Under the pieces are notes generated by a model that did not search any database, was not told the origin of the DNA, and worked only from the letters and a program-made list of their open reading frames with translations. A stretch of DNA of 55,032 bases from CAZFVY01 sp964522665 (GTDB lineage: Bacteria; Verrucomicrobiota; Verrucomicrobiia; Limisphaerales; CAZFVY01). Below, piece by piece: positions 45,841 through 55,031 of this stretch. Each line of letters opens with the position of its first letter. Within the stretch, counting starts at the first letter, position 1. The translations under genes were made by a program, and so were the position numbers. The stretch lies in assembly GCA_964522665.1 (NCBI GenBank), contig CAZFVY010000039.1, forward strand, positions 1 through 55,032, read 5' to 3'.

Positions 45841-46431
45841 ATGAAAAAGACCCTCCTGCTCCCGACGTTACTGATTTCTTTCCTCCCCGGGCTACAGCTC
45901 GCAAGCGCCGGAGAGGCAACGGCGCCTCCCGCCTACTTTGAGGGTGAAGTCGCCGCCGCGAATCCGCTCCGAGCCGAGCAAGCGAAGGAGCTTGACGCGT
46001 ACGTGATCGCTTTGAAGCAGGACCGCGCTCGCTTCTCCGCTCTCTTCAAACCTGATTACTCGTCTCTCAAGAAATTCGCGCAATCCGCTCAACCGCTGCG
46101 CAAGGCGTTTTGCGAGAGCATCGGCTATCCGCCGCCGGGTGACGCTCCCAAGGAATCCGCGAGTTTTGAGAAGATGGGAGAGGACACTCTGGGGACCTAC
46201 TATCGCGCCACGATCCCGATCCTTCCCGGCGTTCACGCGGAGGGGATTTACATCGTTCCGAAAGGACTGAAGGGGAAGGCGCCACTCGTGATTTCCATGC
46301 ATGGCGGCGGAGGATCACCGGAGGTGGCGCTTTTCCACGGGGGCGCCAACTATCGCGACATGGTCCGCGGCGGGGTCAAGCGCGGCTATGTCGTCTTCGC
46401 GCCGCAACATCTGTTCTCGGCCGACGGTTAG
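45841..46431 (+). pseudogene. Truncated alpha/beta-hydrolase (acetyl-xylan-esterase-like)
   Basis: Only the N-terminal 196 residues remain. A signal peptide (LLISFLPGLQLASA) is followed by a helical region and the start of an alpha/beta-hydrolase fold, with the oxyanion-hole motif VISMHGGGG. Reading stops at FSADG, before the nucleophile Ser, Asp and His could appear. Immediately after, in another frame, begins the C-terminal half of a different enzyme. This marks a deletion or fusion breakpoint around 46425, so the protein is not expected to be active. Confidence 0.7.
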
Positions 46432-46819
46432 CTTTCTGGACCCGGAGCGTCATGCGCAAACGATTCGGCTCGAAATCATGCAGCAGTGCTTCATCGTCGG
46501 CTACCCGGAAGGCGTCGGCGTCCGCGTTTCTGAACGAGTCTTCTATCCAGTCTGGAAATCCGGCAACATCGCAAGCGAACCGCGATTCTTCGTCGATGGC
46601 GTGCCGAAAATCCTAGTCGATGCCACAACGTGCGCGGGCATGTCTGGGTCACCAGTGTACGCAAGTTCGGTCAGCAGGAATCGGTTCATCGGCGTTTACA
46701 CCGGGAGAACGAGTATGCTGACCGATCTTGGCTTTGTTTTTACGACCGAGGCAATTTGCCAGATTCTCCAACGTGGTCTTTTCATGGGCGCCATTCCGTA
46801 CCCGAATCTCAACACTTGA
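46423..46819 (+). pseudogene. C-terminal fragment of trypsin-like peptidase
   Basis: In a frame shifted from the hydrolase remnant, about 130 residues match the C-terminal part of a trypsin-like peptidase: CFIVGYPEGVGVRVSE, then ILVDATTCAGMSGSPVYA with the GMSGSPV catalytic-Ser neighbourhood. The His and Asp parts are missing, and there is no start codon or signal. It is a remnant whose 5' half was lost when it was joined to the hydrolase fragment. Confidence 0.65.
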
Positions 46820-46938
46820 CGCCCCGAGTCACAGGCCGGCGATTTTGTTCGTGATTCGCTTGCCTGTCTTTGCAACATCTCATTTCGATGACTCCCGCGC
46901 CCGACATACGACTCCGATGGCCTCGGTCGTGACCACCG

Positions 46939-47811
46939 ATGAACGTTTACTGGAATGCGAACAGCGGATGCGAGCGCTTCCTTTGCTTGCACGTCATCGA
47001 ATCTAAAATACGTTTGTCGTTCGACTCAAATGTCCTCGATTCCGCCGGCAGGAGCGTTCTTCGCCGACACGCGAATTACGCCGCCTTCGCCGCCAGACTC
47101 ACGGTCGCCTGGCGGAGTGACCAAGACCGCGAACAATGCAAAAAGGACCAAGCTGAACGGCGCCGCTGGGCGACTGTCCAAGAATTCGCGCAGAGCATGA
47201 AAAACGGAAGCGTGTTCCCGGCGCCGGTGTTTCTATCTCCGAAGCTTGCGATGAGTCCCGAGCACGGTGTCACGTTTCTCCGGCGCCTCGTGGCCGGTAA
47301 TAGGACCAAGGATGATTCCCAGCACGCGATGCGCGTCCTGCCCGGGAAGAACGGTTCAATTTTTCAGCAACGCGGCTCTGATGGCGTGGACCCCGCCAAG
47401 GGATCAGCCGTTGCCGAGACGCTTCCACACTGGGTGAAATTGGTTCGGCAAGGGAACGTATTCACGGCGTACGACTCGGCGGATGGCGTCACCTGGAATT
47501 GGCTGGGAACCGAAACGATTTTGTTGCCTGCCTCATCCTATGTCGGCCTCGCCGTCAGCAGTCATGACGTCACCAAGCTGTGCAACGCCACGTTCGATCA
47601 GGTGAGCGTGACGCAGCCGCCCCTCGCGACGCCTGCCGCGAACAAGAGTGGGACCGGCGATGGATTGCAAGCGACTTACTACGATCAGATAGACCAGACC
47701 GGCAACACCATCACCCGGGTTGATCCGATGATTGACTTTGACTGGAGCAACAGTGGCCCGGCGCCGGGCATGTCGCAGAGCTTAGGCGCGAGTGTTACCT
47801 CGTCATCGTGA
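46939..47811 (+). pseudogene. Remnant with DUF1349-like and PA14-like fragments
   Basis: The open frame is a mosaic. The first 100 or so residues are unrecognised. Then about HAMRVLPGKNGSIFQQRG to VGLAVSSHDVTKLCNATFD matches a DUF1349-type concanavalin-like carbohydrate-binding domain, and the last 40 (ATYYDQIDQTGNTITRVDP onward) match the first strands of a PA14 domain, which ends abruptly. The 3' end overlaps a minus-strand gene that is itself truncated. It was probably a secreted glycan-active protein, now broken. Confidence 0.6.
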
Positions 47812-50045
47812 ACCGGACGGAACGCCAGTGTGCCGTGCCCCGCTATCGTGGTGCTCAACGTCGTGCCGAAAACGGCCTGGATCGATTTGGGCTGATTCAT
47901 GGTCACGTTGACGACAGGATTTGTGCCGGCAACATCGCCAGTCCAATTCATGAACGTCCACCCGGCGGCTGGCGTCGCTGTCGCCGTAGCGACCGAATTG
48001 CTCGGATAAGGACCAATCGCCGAATTCACGACAATGCTCCCGCCGCCCGGCGAAGATGTCGTCAGCGGATAAACGGGCGTGATCGCAATCGTTACCGCGT
48101 CGGCTTCCGCCGACTGGCTGAAATCCGCGCTGTAGGCGATGGCGCGAATGCTGGTGGTCTTCGTGATGGTGAACTCGCCGACATATCGCGGCGACGTAAA
48201 TCCTGGGGCCGAACCGTCGAGCGTATAGAAGATCGACCCGTTTTGAAAGCTGGATTCCATTGTGATCGCCGCTGAGGCGCCTATGAACTGGCCCGGATTG
48301 ACAGGATACTGGCCGTTTGCCAGGACTCTAGGCGTACCCACCGGCAGTTCGATTTCAGCGACCTTTACGATCCAGAAATCCGAACCACCGAAATTTGGGC
48401 TGGTTTTGTTGCCGTCGGCGCTTGAACTGGACGGCCCCCCAAGGATAAAGCCGCCGTCGGCTGCCTGTTGAAGGCAGAATAATTCGTCATCCTCGCTTCC
48501 GCCGAAGGACCTATCCCAGAGCTTGTTGCCGTTAACGTCTAAGCGAACGAGCCAAAAATCATCACCCCCGATGTGCGGACTAGTTTTGTTCCCGGACGGA
48601 TTTGAGTTGGACTGACCGCCAAGAATGAAGCCGCCATCCGAGCATTGTTGGACGCCATTGTTGTACAAATACTCCGTCCCCGTTCCGCCGAATGATTTTT
48701 CCCAGAGCTTAGCACCGGTGGAGTCCGTACGGATGACCCAATAATCAAAGTCCCCAAAGTTAACGGACGCTTTGTTGCCATTCGCGGGCGACCCGGAATT
48801 TCCGCCGAGGAAGAACCCGCCATCGGATACCTCTTGAACAAAGTCGAGCGAATCATGACCTGTTCCACCGAAGGATTTATCCCAGAGCTTGTTTCCGTCG
48901 CCGTTTAGCCTAATCATCCAAAAATCAAAATCTCCAAAGCTGGCGCTCGATTTATCACCGGCAGACCCCGAGTCGGACTGACCGCCAAGGATGAAGCCGC
49001 CATCGGTCGTCAAATGGACGCTGTTCAAGTAATCACTTCCGCCACCGCCGTACGATTTGTCCCAGAGTTTATTGCCGTTGGCGTCCACGCGCACAACCCA
49101 ATACGACTGCCCACCGCGAAAGTTTATGCTGGTCTTATTCCCGTTTGTACCTGAACCAGACCACCCGCCGAGGAGAAACCCGCCGTCGGCCGTCGATTGA
49201 ACGCTATTCAGCCAGTCCTGGCCGTCTCCCCCAAATGATTTATCCCAAAGTTTGTTACCTTCCGCGCCGAGCCGGACGACCCAGTAGTCGTCGCCACCGA
49301 AGTTGGAGCTTGCCTTATTTCCGTCGGCGTTTGAACTGGAAACGCCGGCAAGAATGAACCCGCCGTCCGCAGTTTGTGCCAGGCTATTTAGTTCGTCGTC
49401 GCCGCTTCCGCCGAACGATCTATCCCAAAGTTTATTCCCGTCTGCGTCAACGCGCACCACCCAAAAATCGGCGCCGCCAAGATTTGGGCTGGTCTTGTTA
49501 CCAGTCGTACCTGATTGAGACGTGCCGCCCAGGATGAACCCACCGTCTGGTGTCTGGCGGACGCAACGCAAAACATCGTTGCTGTTGCCGCCGAAAGACC
49601 GGTCCCATAACGGGTAAACCCCTACTGACTCCAGTGGGACCGTGTTCGTGAATATCGCGGTGTACGCGCTGTTCGTTCCAACGACGATAGCCCGAGGATT
49701 ATTCGTAATCCCATCGCTCCAGCGCAGGAACACGAAGTACCGTGCCGCCGACGCGGAGATCGTAACAGGGTCGCCGAGGTTGTAACCGGCCTGGTCAGGC
49801 GATTTGGCGACGGTTCCTGAACCGCGCACGCTGAGCATTACGCCGTAAGCGGTGGGCTGAGCATGGCTGGTGTTGAAAAGCCCGGTAGTCAGCCAAACGA
49901 GACCGAGAAGTCGTCGAAGCCAGACCCGCCGCGCCAAGACGGCACAGCGACTCGTGGAAGCTCGAAATCGGTTATCGGTCGGCGTTAGCCCGTTGTGACC
50001 GCGAGCCGTCCGCAGTTCTGATGCATTCCGCTCAATCATTGACAT
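47685..50045 (-). CDS. Secreted seven-repeat propeller protein, C-terminus truncated
   Basis: A 786-residue frame with signal peptide (LLGLVWLTTGLFNTSHAQ). Residues about 68-130 form a beta domain (GYNLGDPVTISASAARYFVF), and about 141-561 hold seven repeats of about 60 residues with WDRSFGG...DGGFILGG. A chitobiase-type FN3-like segment follows (about 590-660), then a list-type beta repeat ending at about GHGTLAFRP. The last 40-odd residues, LDDEVTLAPK onward, only mirror the opposite-strand remnant and are not native. The intact protein should form a seven-bladed propeller at the cell surface. Expression of the current, truncated form is uncertain. Confidence 0.75.
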   Translation of the reverse strand: MSMIERNASELRTARGHNGLTPTDNRFRASTSRCAVLARRVWLRRLLGLVWLTTGLFNTSHAQPTAYGVMLSVRGSGTVAKSPDQAGYNLGDPVTISASAARYFVFLRWSDGITNNPRAIVVGTNSAYTAIFTNTVPLESVGVYPLWDRSFGGNSNDVLRCVRQTPDGGFILGGTSQSGTTGNKTSPNLGGADFWVVRVDADGNKLWDRSFGGSGDDELNSLAQTADGGFILAGVSSSNADGNKASSNFGGDDYWVVRLGAEGNKLWDKSFGGDGQDWLNSVQSTADGGFLLGGWSGSGTNGNKTSINFRGGQSYWVVRVDANGNKLWDKSYGGGGSDYLNSVHLTTDGGFILGGQSDSGSAGDKSSASFGDFDFWMIRLNGDGNKLWDKSFGGTGHDSLDFVQEVSDGGFFLGGNSGSPANGNKASVNFGDFDYWVIRTDSTGAKLWEKSFGGTGTEYLYNNGVQQCSDGGFILGGQSNSNPSGNKTSPHIGGDDFWLVRLDVNGNKLWDRSFGGSEDDELFCLQQAADGGFILGGPSSSSADGNKTSPNFGGSDFWIVKVAEIELPVGTPRVLANGQYPVNPGQFIGASAAITMESSFQNGSIFYTLDGSAPGFTSPRYVGEFTITKTTSIRAIAYSADFSQSAEADAVTIAITPVYPLTTSSPGGGSIVVNSAIGPYPSNSVATATATPAAGWTFMNWTGDVAGTNPVVNVTMNQPKSIQAVFGTTLSTTIAGHGTLAFRPVHDDEVTLAPKLCDMPGAGPLLLQSKSIIGSTRVMVLPVWSI
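48510..49610 (-). repeat. Seven tandem ~180-bp coding repeats
   Basis: The sequence CCCA(G/A)AG and its surroundings recur at 48515, 48701, 48881, 49061, 49244, 49424 and 49604. Spacing is 180 bp in most steps, with one 183 and one 186 bp. Each unit encodes one WD(R/K)SFGG...DGGFILGG repeat of the propeller protein. Confidence 0.85.
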
Positions 50046-50406
50046 CCCAAGAATGAGTCACGCCCACCCCAAGTGTGTTTCCAGACAAAGTTGAACCGCT
50101 ATCCTAAACAGGCCAACCCGCTCGGGCGATTCCGACAAGTGTTCCACCCTGCTACGGTCAGATTGGCCGTGATCTGGAAGATTTGCAAATACATTTCCGA
50201 GCGTCGCATCAGCGAATATCGCGCGGTCTTGGGTGTTTGGATCGGTCTGGTTGTGGACGCTACGAACGTTTGGCTTCGCTGTTGGAACGTACGCAATGGC
50301 GTCTCAGTCCCTCGGACTCTGATCGTGGTTTGCGTTTCTCAGTTTCGGTGGCATCGTAGTTCGGGCATCGGGACGCTGGCCGTGACGTGCCCACGTTTGA
50401 ACTACT
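50046..50406. other. Intergenic region, no gene recognised
   Basis: About 360 bp of lower-GC sequence between the minus-strand propeller gene and the plus-strand ORF at 50407. Open frames are short and unlike proteins. No RNA gene, repeat or promoter was recognised beyond an AT-rich stretch. Confidence 0.5.
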
Positions 50407-51042
50407 ATGGTACCGTTGGCCGTTACCCAAATACCGGAAGGTGTGCTCGCGCGGTGGCTGTTTACCCATTTTGTTTCGGGCATGAGCATGGTTAATGGGC
50501 TTCATATTCGGCCACGGTCGCTCGCGAGGTTTGCCCAGCCAACGGCTGAGCTTTGGCCGGAGGTCGGGTTCCCAGGTGACCTGGACGCGCTCATTTTCAC
50601 CCCGGAATTTGAGGATGAGGCAGTCGCGATCGAGTTCAAGCGGATAAAGGTTAAGCCGAAAGCTTGGACTACTCGGTTGCCAAACAGGATGAACGAGCTT
50701 GAACATGGGGTGAGCCAGGCCAATGCGCTCCGCAAGATTGGCTTCCACCGGTCGTTCTTGGCCGTCATCATAGCTGTCGATGGAAGCGAACGGCAAGATG
50801 TGAATGTTTTCGGGCGCGTGATCTCTGGCAAATTGCTGGCGGACATTCACGGATTTGAAGCGCAGGCAAAACTAGATGACTCGGTTGGCTTGGCGTTTAT
50901 TGAAGTTACCCAGCTCGGGCCAGAATCGTTCAGTTTCAACGGAACGGTCTCAGTTTACGTCAAGCGTCCGGCAAAAGGCGTCGATCAACCCGCCTTCGTG
51001 ACTGAGCGACTGCGACGATTATTCGCGGGGACCGAATCGTGA
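50407..51042 (+). CDS. Hypothetical protein, possible PD-(D/E)XK nuclease fold
   Basis: A 211-residue protein without a recognised family. Around residues 55-80, GFPGDLDALIF followed by AVAIEFKRIKVK has the Asp...Glu-x-Lys spacing of a PD-(D/E)XK nuclease core, with alternating hydrophobics on either side. Later segments (FHRSFLAVIIAVDGS, then VGLAFIEVTQLG) look like further core strands. There is no signal peptide. If real, it could be a restriction-like or anti-phage enzyme; the surroundings are decayed and give no partner. The nuclease reading is inference from a short motif. Confidence 0.55.
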   Translation: MVPLAVTQIPEGVLARWLFTHFVSGMSMVNGLHIRPRSLARFAQPTAELWPEVGFPGDLDALIFTPEFEDEAVAIEFKRIKVKPKAWTTRLPNRMNELEHGVSQANALRKIGFHRSFLAVIIAVDGSERQDVNVFGRVISGKLLADIHGFEAQAKLDDSVGLAFIEVTQLGPESFSFNGTVSVYVKRPAKGVDQPAFVTERLRRLFAGTES

Positions 51043-51540
51043 GGATTGCCACGTCAGAGTGGAAATCTGGCTTCGGACGATCAACAACCTCGAACGCTTC
51101 GTGCTCGCGATCTCGTCATTTCTAGGCGGGGCGTCGTCGCGCGTCGCCGGACTTATACTCTCAACCTTGCGTTTACTTCTGCGCAACCAGGGAGGCATCC
51201 GCTGGCGACTGCCGTAATATGCGGTCGTGGGCGCTCATAATGGTATCTTTCGGCGGTCGCCAACCAAATCGTGCCAAACCATTTCAAAGCGTGTATAGAA
51301 AACTGACGGAAACCGCGACTTTGGGCGAGAAACCGCAGTCGCCAGCGCCGGTAACCGTCGGGTAAAGAGCGCTTCGCTGGCTTCGATTCACGTGGATCGA
51401 TTCGCCCACCCCCGTCATCGAAAGCTTCGATTGATCCTCGTCTGAAACTCACTGCGGTCAAGTCCGTATTTAGCGTTGGCTGCGCACGGAGCCGGCGACA
51501 ACCTGCCACCGGAAACTGAACGCGAACGCTCAAAAAAGAA
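51043..51540. other. Intergenic region, no gene recognised
   Basis: About 500 bp with low coding signal. A minus-strand open frame (51153-51533) exists but its composition is unlike a functional protein and no domain is seen. A decayed gene is possible. Confidence 0.45.
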
Positions 51541-51927
51541 ATGATATTCGTCGAACCAGACGAGGTGTACGCTTACCGAAAACGGCAGGATCTGCTCCGG
51601 CGGACAGCCCAGAGCTTGAAACAAGCTCAGCCCGCGCCGGACGACTTTTGGACACCATCGATTATCGAGACAGTCAACGAGAGCCGCGAACCGGTGACGA
51701 TAACCACCCTCGTTAACACGGTCGCCCGACTCACCGATCACAAAAGTCGCGCGGATCGAGAAGGTCGGAAACGAACGCTATTCCGCCTGGTGGGGCGGCT
51801 CGTTCGAAACCGGCGCTTGGAGCGGGTCGGACGCAAGTTCGTCACAATTCCCCACCCGGTCTCTTGGTACCTTAAGGACCCGAGGGCTGTCCCCAGGCCA
51901 TCCGTCCTCCGACCACCGGACATCTGA
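51541..51927 (+). CDS. Hypothetical small protein, possibly winged-helix
   Basis: A 128-residue protein of unknown family. Residues about 45-110 (PSIIETVNESREPVTITTL, then HKSRADREGRKRTLFRLVG and RRLERVGRKFVTI) have the helix-helix-helix-hairpin spacing of a winged-helix fold, with a positively charged region. There is no signal peptide. The preceding AAAAAAGAA is a weak ribosome site. It has no partner besides the unknown ORF 500 bp upstream. DNA binding is possible but unproven. Confidence 0.5.
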   Translation: MIFVEPDEVYAYRKRQDLLRRTAQSLKQAQPAPDDFWTPSIIETVNESREPVTITTLVNTVARLTDHKSRADREGRKRTLFRLVGRLVRNRRLERVGRKFVTIPHPVSWYLKDPRAVPRPSVLRPPDI

Positions 51928-52473
51928 CCTTTCGCGAGCGAGCCGAGAGCACACCTGTCGTGGCCCTCGTCTGGGAGAATGTTAAGCTTAGGAATTCCCC
52001 AACAATTGGCCCGATCGGACTGTCGAACCGCACCGCCACGACCGGATGATCCTTAGAATCCGAAAAGATTAAGCTTTCAGTTTCAACATGTACAAGCTTA
52101 AGCACTGGACCTTTTCCGCAGGGGGGTGCAGGGGCATAAGGCGGCGCCGGTTTTCCATACCGGCAGTCGGGTGGAGGGCTGCTCCGCAGACTGATCGCCT
52201 CCTCCGGCAGAACCCTGACCCGTTGCGCTCGTGCCGGCAGTACACGCGCCGCGGCGGTCGGACCGAAAATTGTTAAGCTTAACGTTTGGGAGTGTCGATC
52301 GTTCTCCGGGCACCGAATAAAAACAAAGCGAGTGTTTAAGTCTTTGCCGCTCAAGCTGGTCAACAATAATGTTCATTTTACTGACAACCAGTCCAAGCTC
52401 GTGCGGAAGACCGAATCAAGGACGTTTGGGGGGCAATTTGCGGGTCTGTTTTCCATCCGGCTGCCTACGGGCG
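51928..52473. other. Non-coding region with clustered AAGCTT palindromes
   Basis: About 545 bp without a convincing gene. Four AAGCTT sites occur at 51984, 52071, 52094 and 52275, three of them inside TTAAGCTTA-like contexts; the last is the 12-bp palindrome GTTAAGCTTAAC (52272-52283). A hairpin GCCGGT...ACCGGC lies at 52146-52164. A minus-strand open frame of 164 codons crosses the region, but its composition is unlike a protein. Confidence 0.5.
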
Positions 52474-54264
52474 TCAAACGTCGAGATCGATCCGCGATTG
52501 AGAGGTGAGTTCTTCCGCCTCCCACTGCGCGAGCAGTTCGGGGAATAGGCCGCGGCGGATCAGGAATTCCCCTAGTTCCGGGTTCGACGTCCAGACGGCG
52601 ATTGGAATTGAGAGGATCCAGCCGACCGAGATCGGGGCGACGACGGATATTTGGCTGCGTGCAGCAAGGACCGCCCATAATAGCCAGAGCGCGCCAACCA
52701 AAGTCGGCACCCAGAAAACCTTCGCTGCGTCTCGCCACGATAGGCGGCCACGGGGATCGCGCGATTGACTTTTCCAGGACACGACCTTTCCTGTGAGAAT
52801 CTCAAGGATGAATCTCGTGTGCAGGTAGAAGAGGCTGGGTGCGGTCAGGACGCTAATCGTCAACTCCAGGTTCATCGATAGGAGTTCGGTCGCGACCCGG
52901 CCAGCCAAGGTTTTGAACTCCCTCTTTTCCGGGACGACCCAGCGCCGCCACTGGATGAATACCCGCGCCAGCGCCAAAGTTCGCGGCAGGATGAGCATAA
53001 GCGACAGCATGATGACGAAGGACCAAAGCACGGCGCTCGATGCTTGAGAAGGTCCGACTAGGATGGCCCGGACAAATCCGAGCGACAGAGCCAGGAGCAT
53101 GAGCGGACTTGCCACGTACGCGAAGATTCCGTACGCGAAATTGAGTCGGTGGCCAAACGTGATTCCGGGCGCGAACAGCAAGTGGAAATGCTGAAAGTTC
53201 CCTTGGCACCAGCGTCGGTCCCGCTGTCCGTACGTGATGATGTTGGCCGGCAGTTCGTCAAAGGACCCGCCGCAATCCACCTCCCACTCGACGTTCCATC
53301 CGGCGCGCCCGAGGAACGAGGCTTCCACGATGTCTTGACTGAGTATCGTGCCTCCCAGCGGCGGCTTGCCCGGCAGGGTAGGCAATTTGCAGTGTTCACG
53401 AAATGGCGCGATCCGAATCAGCGCGTTATGGCCCCAGTAAATCGATTCCGAATCCCAAAACCAATACATGCCGGCCGTCATCACCGGCAACGAGCGAGAG
53501 GTCGCGTATTGCATCGCGCGCGCAAACGGCGTAATCGCGCCCAGGGGAACCATCAGGCTTTGGATGAGGCCGGTCTTAGGCTCGCGCTGCATTCGGAGGA
53601 TCAATCCCAATATCGTCGGTCCAAGCATCACGGAGTCGGCGTCCAATACCAGCATGAAGTCGTAATCATCGCCGTGCCTCTCCAAGAAGTTCATGATGTT
53701 GCCGCCTTTGAAGTTCCTGCGATCGGAGCGGCGAATCAGAAACAAACGCCCGGCATTCTCGCAGTCCTCGCTGAATTCGCCAACGAGGCGCTTGAACATC
53801 TTCTCCTCTTCGCGGCAGATTCCCGGGTCCGTGCTGTCGCTCAGCAGAAAGAAGTCACAGTGTTTATCTAAGCCCGCTCGTTTGCACGAGCGCCACGTTT
53901 GTCGAACGCCGCGTTGGACCCCCTCCGTGTCTTCGTTATAGATTGGCATCACCAAGGCCGTGCGTGAATCAAGTTGGGCCAGACTCCCCGGCGCCGGGCG
54001 ATTAGCCTTCCAGGCGATCCGAAACCCAATCAGCTCAAGGGTTCGATTCAAGACGCCGCTGAAGAACAACAACCCAACAATAGCCGCCGCGGCGACGCCC
54101 AGCCAACGCCCGCCGACATTGTCTCTCGCGGCGGCGATCGACGTAAGCAAGGCAAGCGTGGCGGCGCAACAAAGCCCTAACACCAAGCTTCTCCGGGTGA
54201 TTCTTCTCATCCAACTATCATCCCACCGAGGTATAGCAGTGATCGCCCGAGACGTAAAGCTCAT
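52474..54264 (-). CDS. opgH: OpgH/MdoH-type glucan glucosyltransferase
   Basis: A 596-residue inner-membrane glycosyltransferase of family 2, resembling the enzyme that makes osmoregulated periplasmic glucans from UDP-glucose. The start at 54264 was chosen because the 42 further upstream residues lack family character. Two N-terminal helices are followed by the catalytic domain: SRTALVMPIYNED, LVLDADSVM (DxD), SQDIVEASF and QRDRRWCQGNFQH (QxxRW). Several C-terminal helices follow. It is shorter than the 847-residue E. coli enzyme, mainly at the N-terminus. No opgG partner is present on either side, so the product may differ from classical glucans. Confidence 0.88.
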   Translation of the reverse strand: MSFTSRAITAIPRWDDSWMRRITRRSLVLGLCCAATLALLTSIAAARDNVGGRWLGVAAAAIVGLLFFSGVLNRTLELIGFRIAWKANRPAPGSLAQLDSRTALVMPIYNEDTEGVQRGVRQTWRSCKRAGLDKHCDFFLLSDSTDPGICREEEKMFKRLVGEFSEDCENAGRLFLIRRSDRRNFKGGNIMNFLERHGDDYDFMLVLDADSVMLGPTILGLILRMQREPKTGLIQSLMVPLGAITPFARAMQYATSRSLPVMTAGMYWFWDSESIYWGHNALIRIAPFREHCKLPTLPGKPPLGGTILSQDIVEASFLGRAGWNVEWEVDCGGSFDELPANIITYGQRDRRWCQGNFQHFHLLFAPGITFGHRLNFAYGIFAYVASPLMLLALSLGFVRAILVGPSQASSAVLWSFVIMLSLMLILPRTLALARVFIQWRRWVVPEKREFKTLAGRVATELLSMNLELTISVLTAPSLFYLHTRFILEILTGKVVSWKSQSRDPRGRLSWRDAAKVFWVPTLVGALWLLWAVLAARSQISVVAPISVGWILSIPIAVWTSNPELGEFLIRRGLFPELLAQWEAEELTSQSRIDLDV

Positions 54265-54884
54265 GCTGGGAAAAACCGGCTGGATTCGTGCGGATACTCT
54301 AAGTGAACCGCCGACCGCGGGCACTCGAATCTGGCACAGAATCAATTTGCTCGTATTTTGACGACCGAGAACGGTCTCGTCTCGATCCACTCCCCCTTAC
54401 CTCAAACGAATCTATTCCTTACCCGGGTAGCAGGGGATCGGCCCGTGGCATGACCGCGATTCGGCAGGCTAACCTGGAATTGCCGCCGCCCGGCGCTTTG
54501 TGAACTAAGCCAGCGCTGGACATGAGTGGGTCCGCTTGTCACACTGTCTCCCTCGACGGCGTCGCGTTGTTGCCCCGCGTGATCGCGCCGTAGCCGTAGC
54601 CTAGTTATCGGGTGTTATGATCCTCTTCCATCGTGACGTGGTGGTGCTCGACTGACAACAAGTTGCGAGAAAATGACTTGGCCAGCTTCAAGAGAACAGC
54701 CTGGCCGCCGTCCGCGTCCTGCCCAAACGCTACGCCGAAGCCGTCGGCCACTCGGCTTTCGTCGCCTCCACCACCATTACGCCCATTGCCAAACCCGCCG
54801 CTGGAAAAGGTTGAAAAAGGCTGGAAAAGCCCGAAAGAAGTCGAAAATCAATGGGTTGCAGCAACGTTGACGTCCGTCATGCTA
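54265..54884. other. Intergenic region, no gene recognised
   Basis: About 620 bp without a convincing intact gene. A plus-strand stretch near 54690-54800 can be read as LAAVRVLPKRYAEAVGHS and resembles a decayed coding fragment, but it has no start or recognisable family. Confidence 0.4.
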
Positions 54885-55031
54885 TTAGTTGGCATGGGGA
54901 GTTCCATTCTTTTGCTTTAGCAGCCTTCGGAACAACGTCACCACACATACCACGGAAATGACAAAGGAAAATACGACGGCGAGCGGGAAGGCCGAATCAT
55001 AGTCTGAGCCGAGAAACCCACTGCTGAAAAG
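54885..55031 (-). CDS. C-terminal end of a membrane protein (partial)
   Basis: Reading the minus strand from the right edge gives 48 residues ending in a stop at 54885-54887. They contain a hydrophobic helix (FPLAVVFSFVISVVCVVTLF) followed by a basic tail (RRLLKQKN). This is the typical end of an inner-membrane protein, and the rest of the gene lies outside the window. Confidence 0.5.
   Translation of the reverse strand, partial: LFSSGFLGSDYDSAFPLAVVFSFVISVVCVVTLFRRLLKQKNGTPHAN

Noticed and set aside
48510..49610. CRISPR array
   Set aside because: The repeats are about 180 bp, have no unique spacers and encode a continuous protein.
45841..54884. Insertion sequence or prophage explaining the decayed region
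   Set aside because: No transposase, integrase or phage structural gene and no terminal inverted repeats were found, so the decay is described only as truncations and rearrangements.
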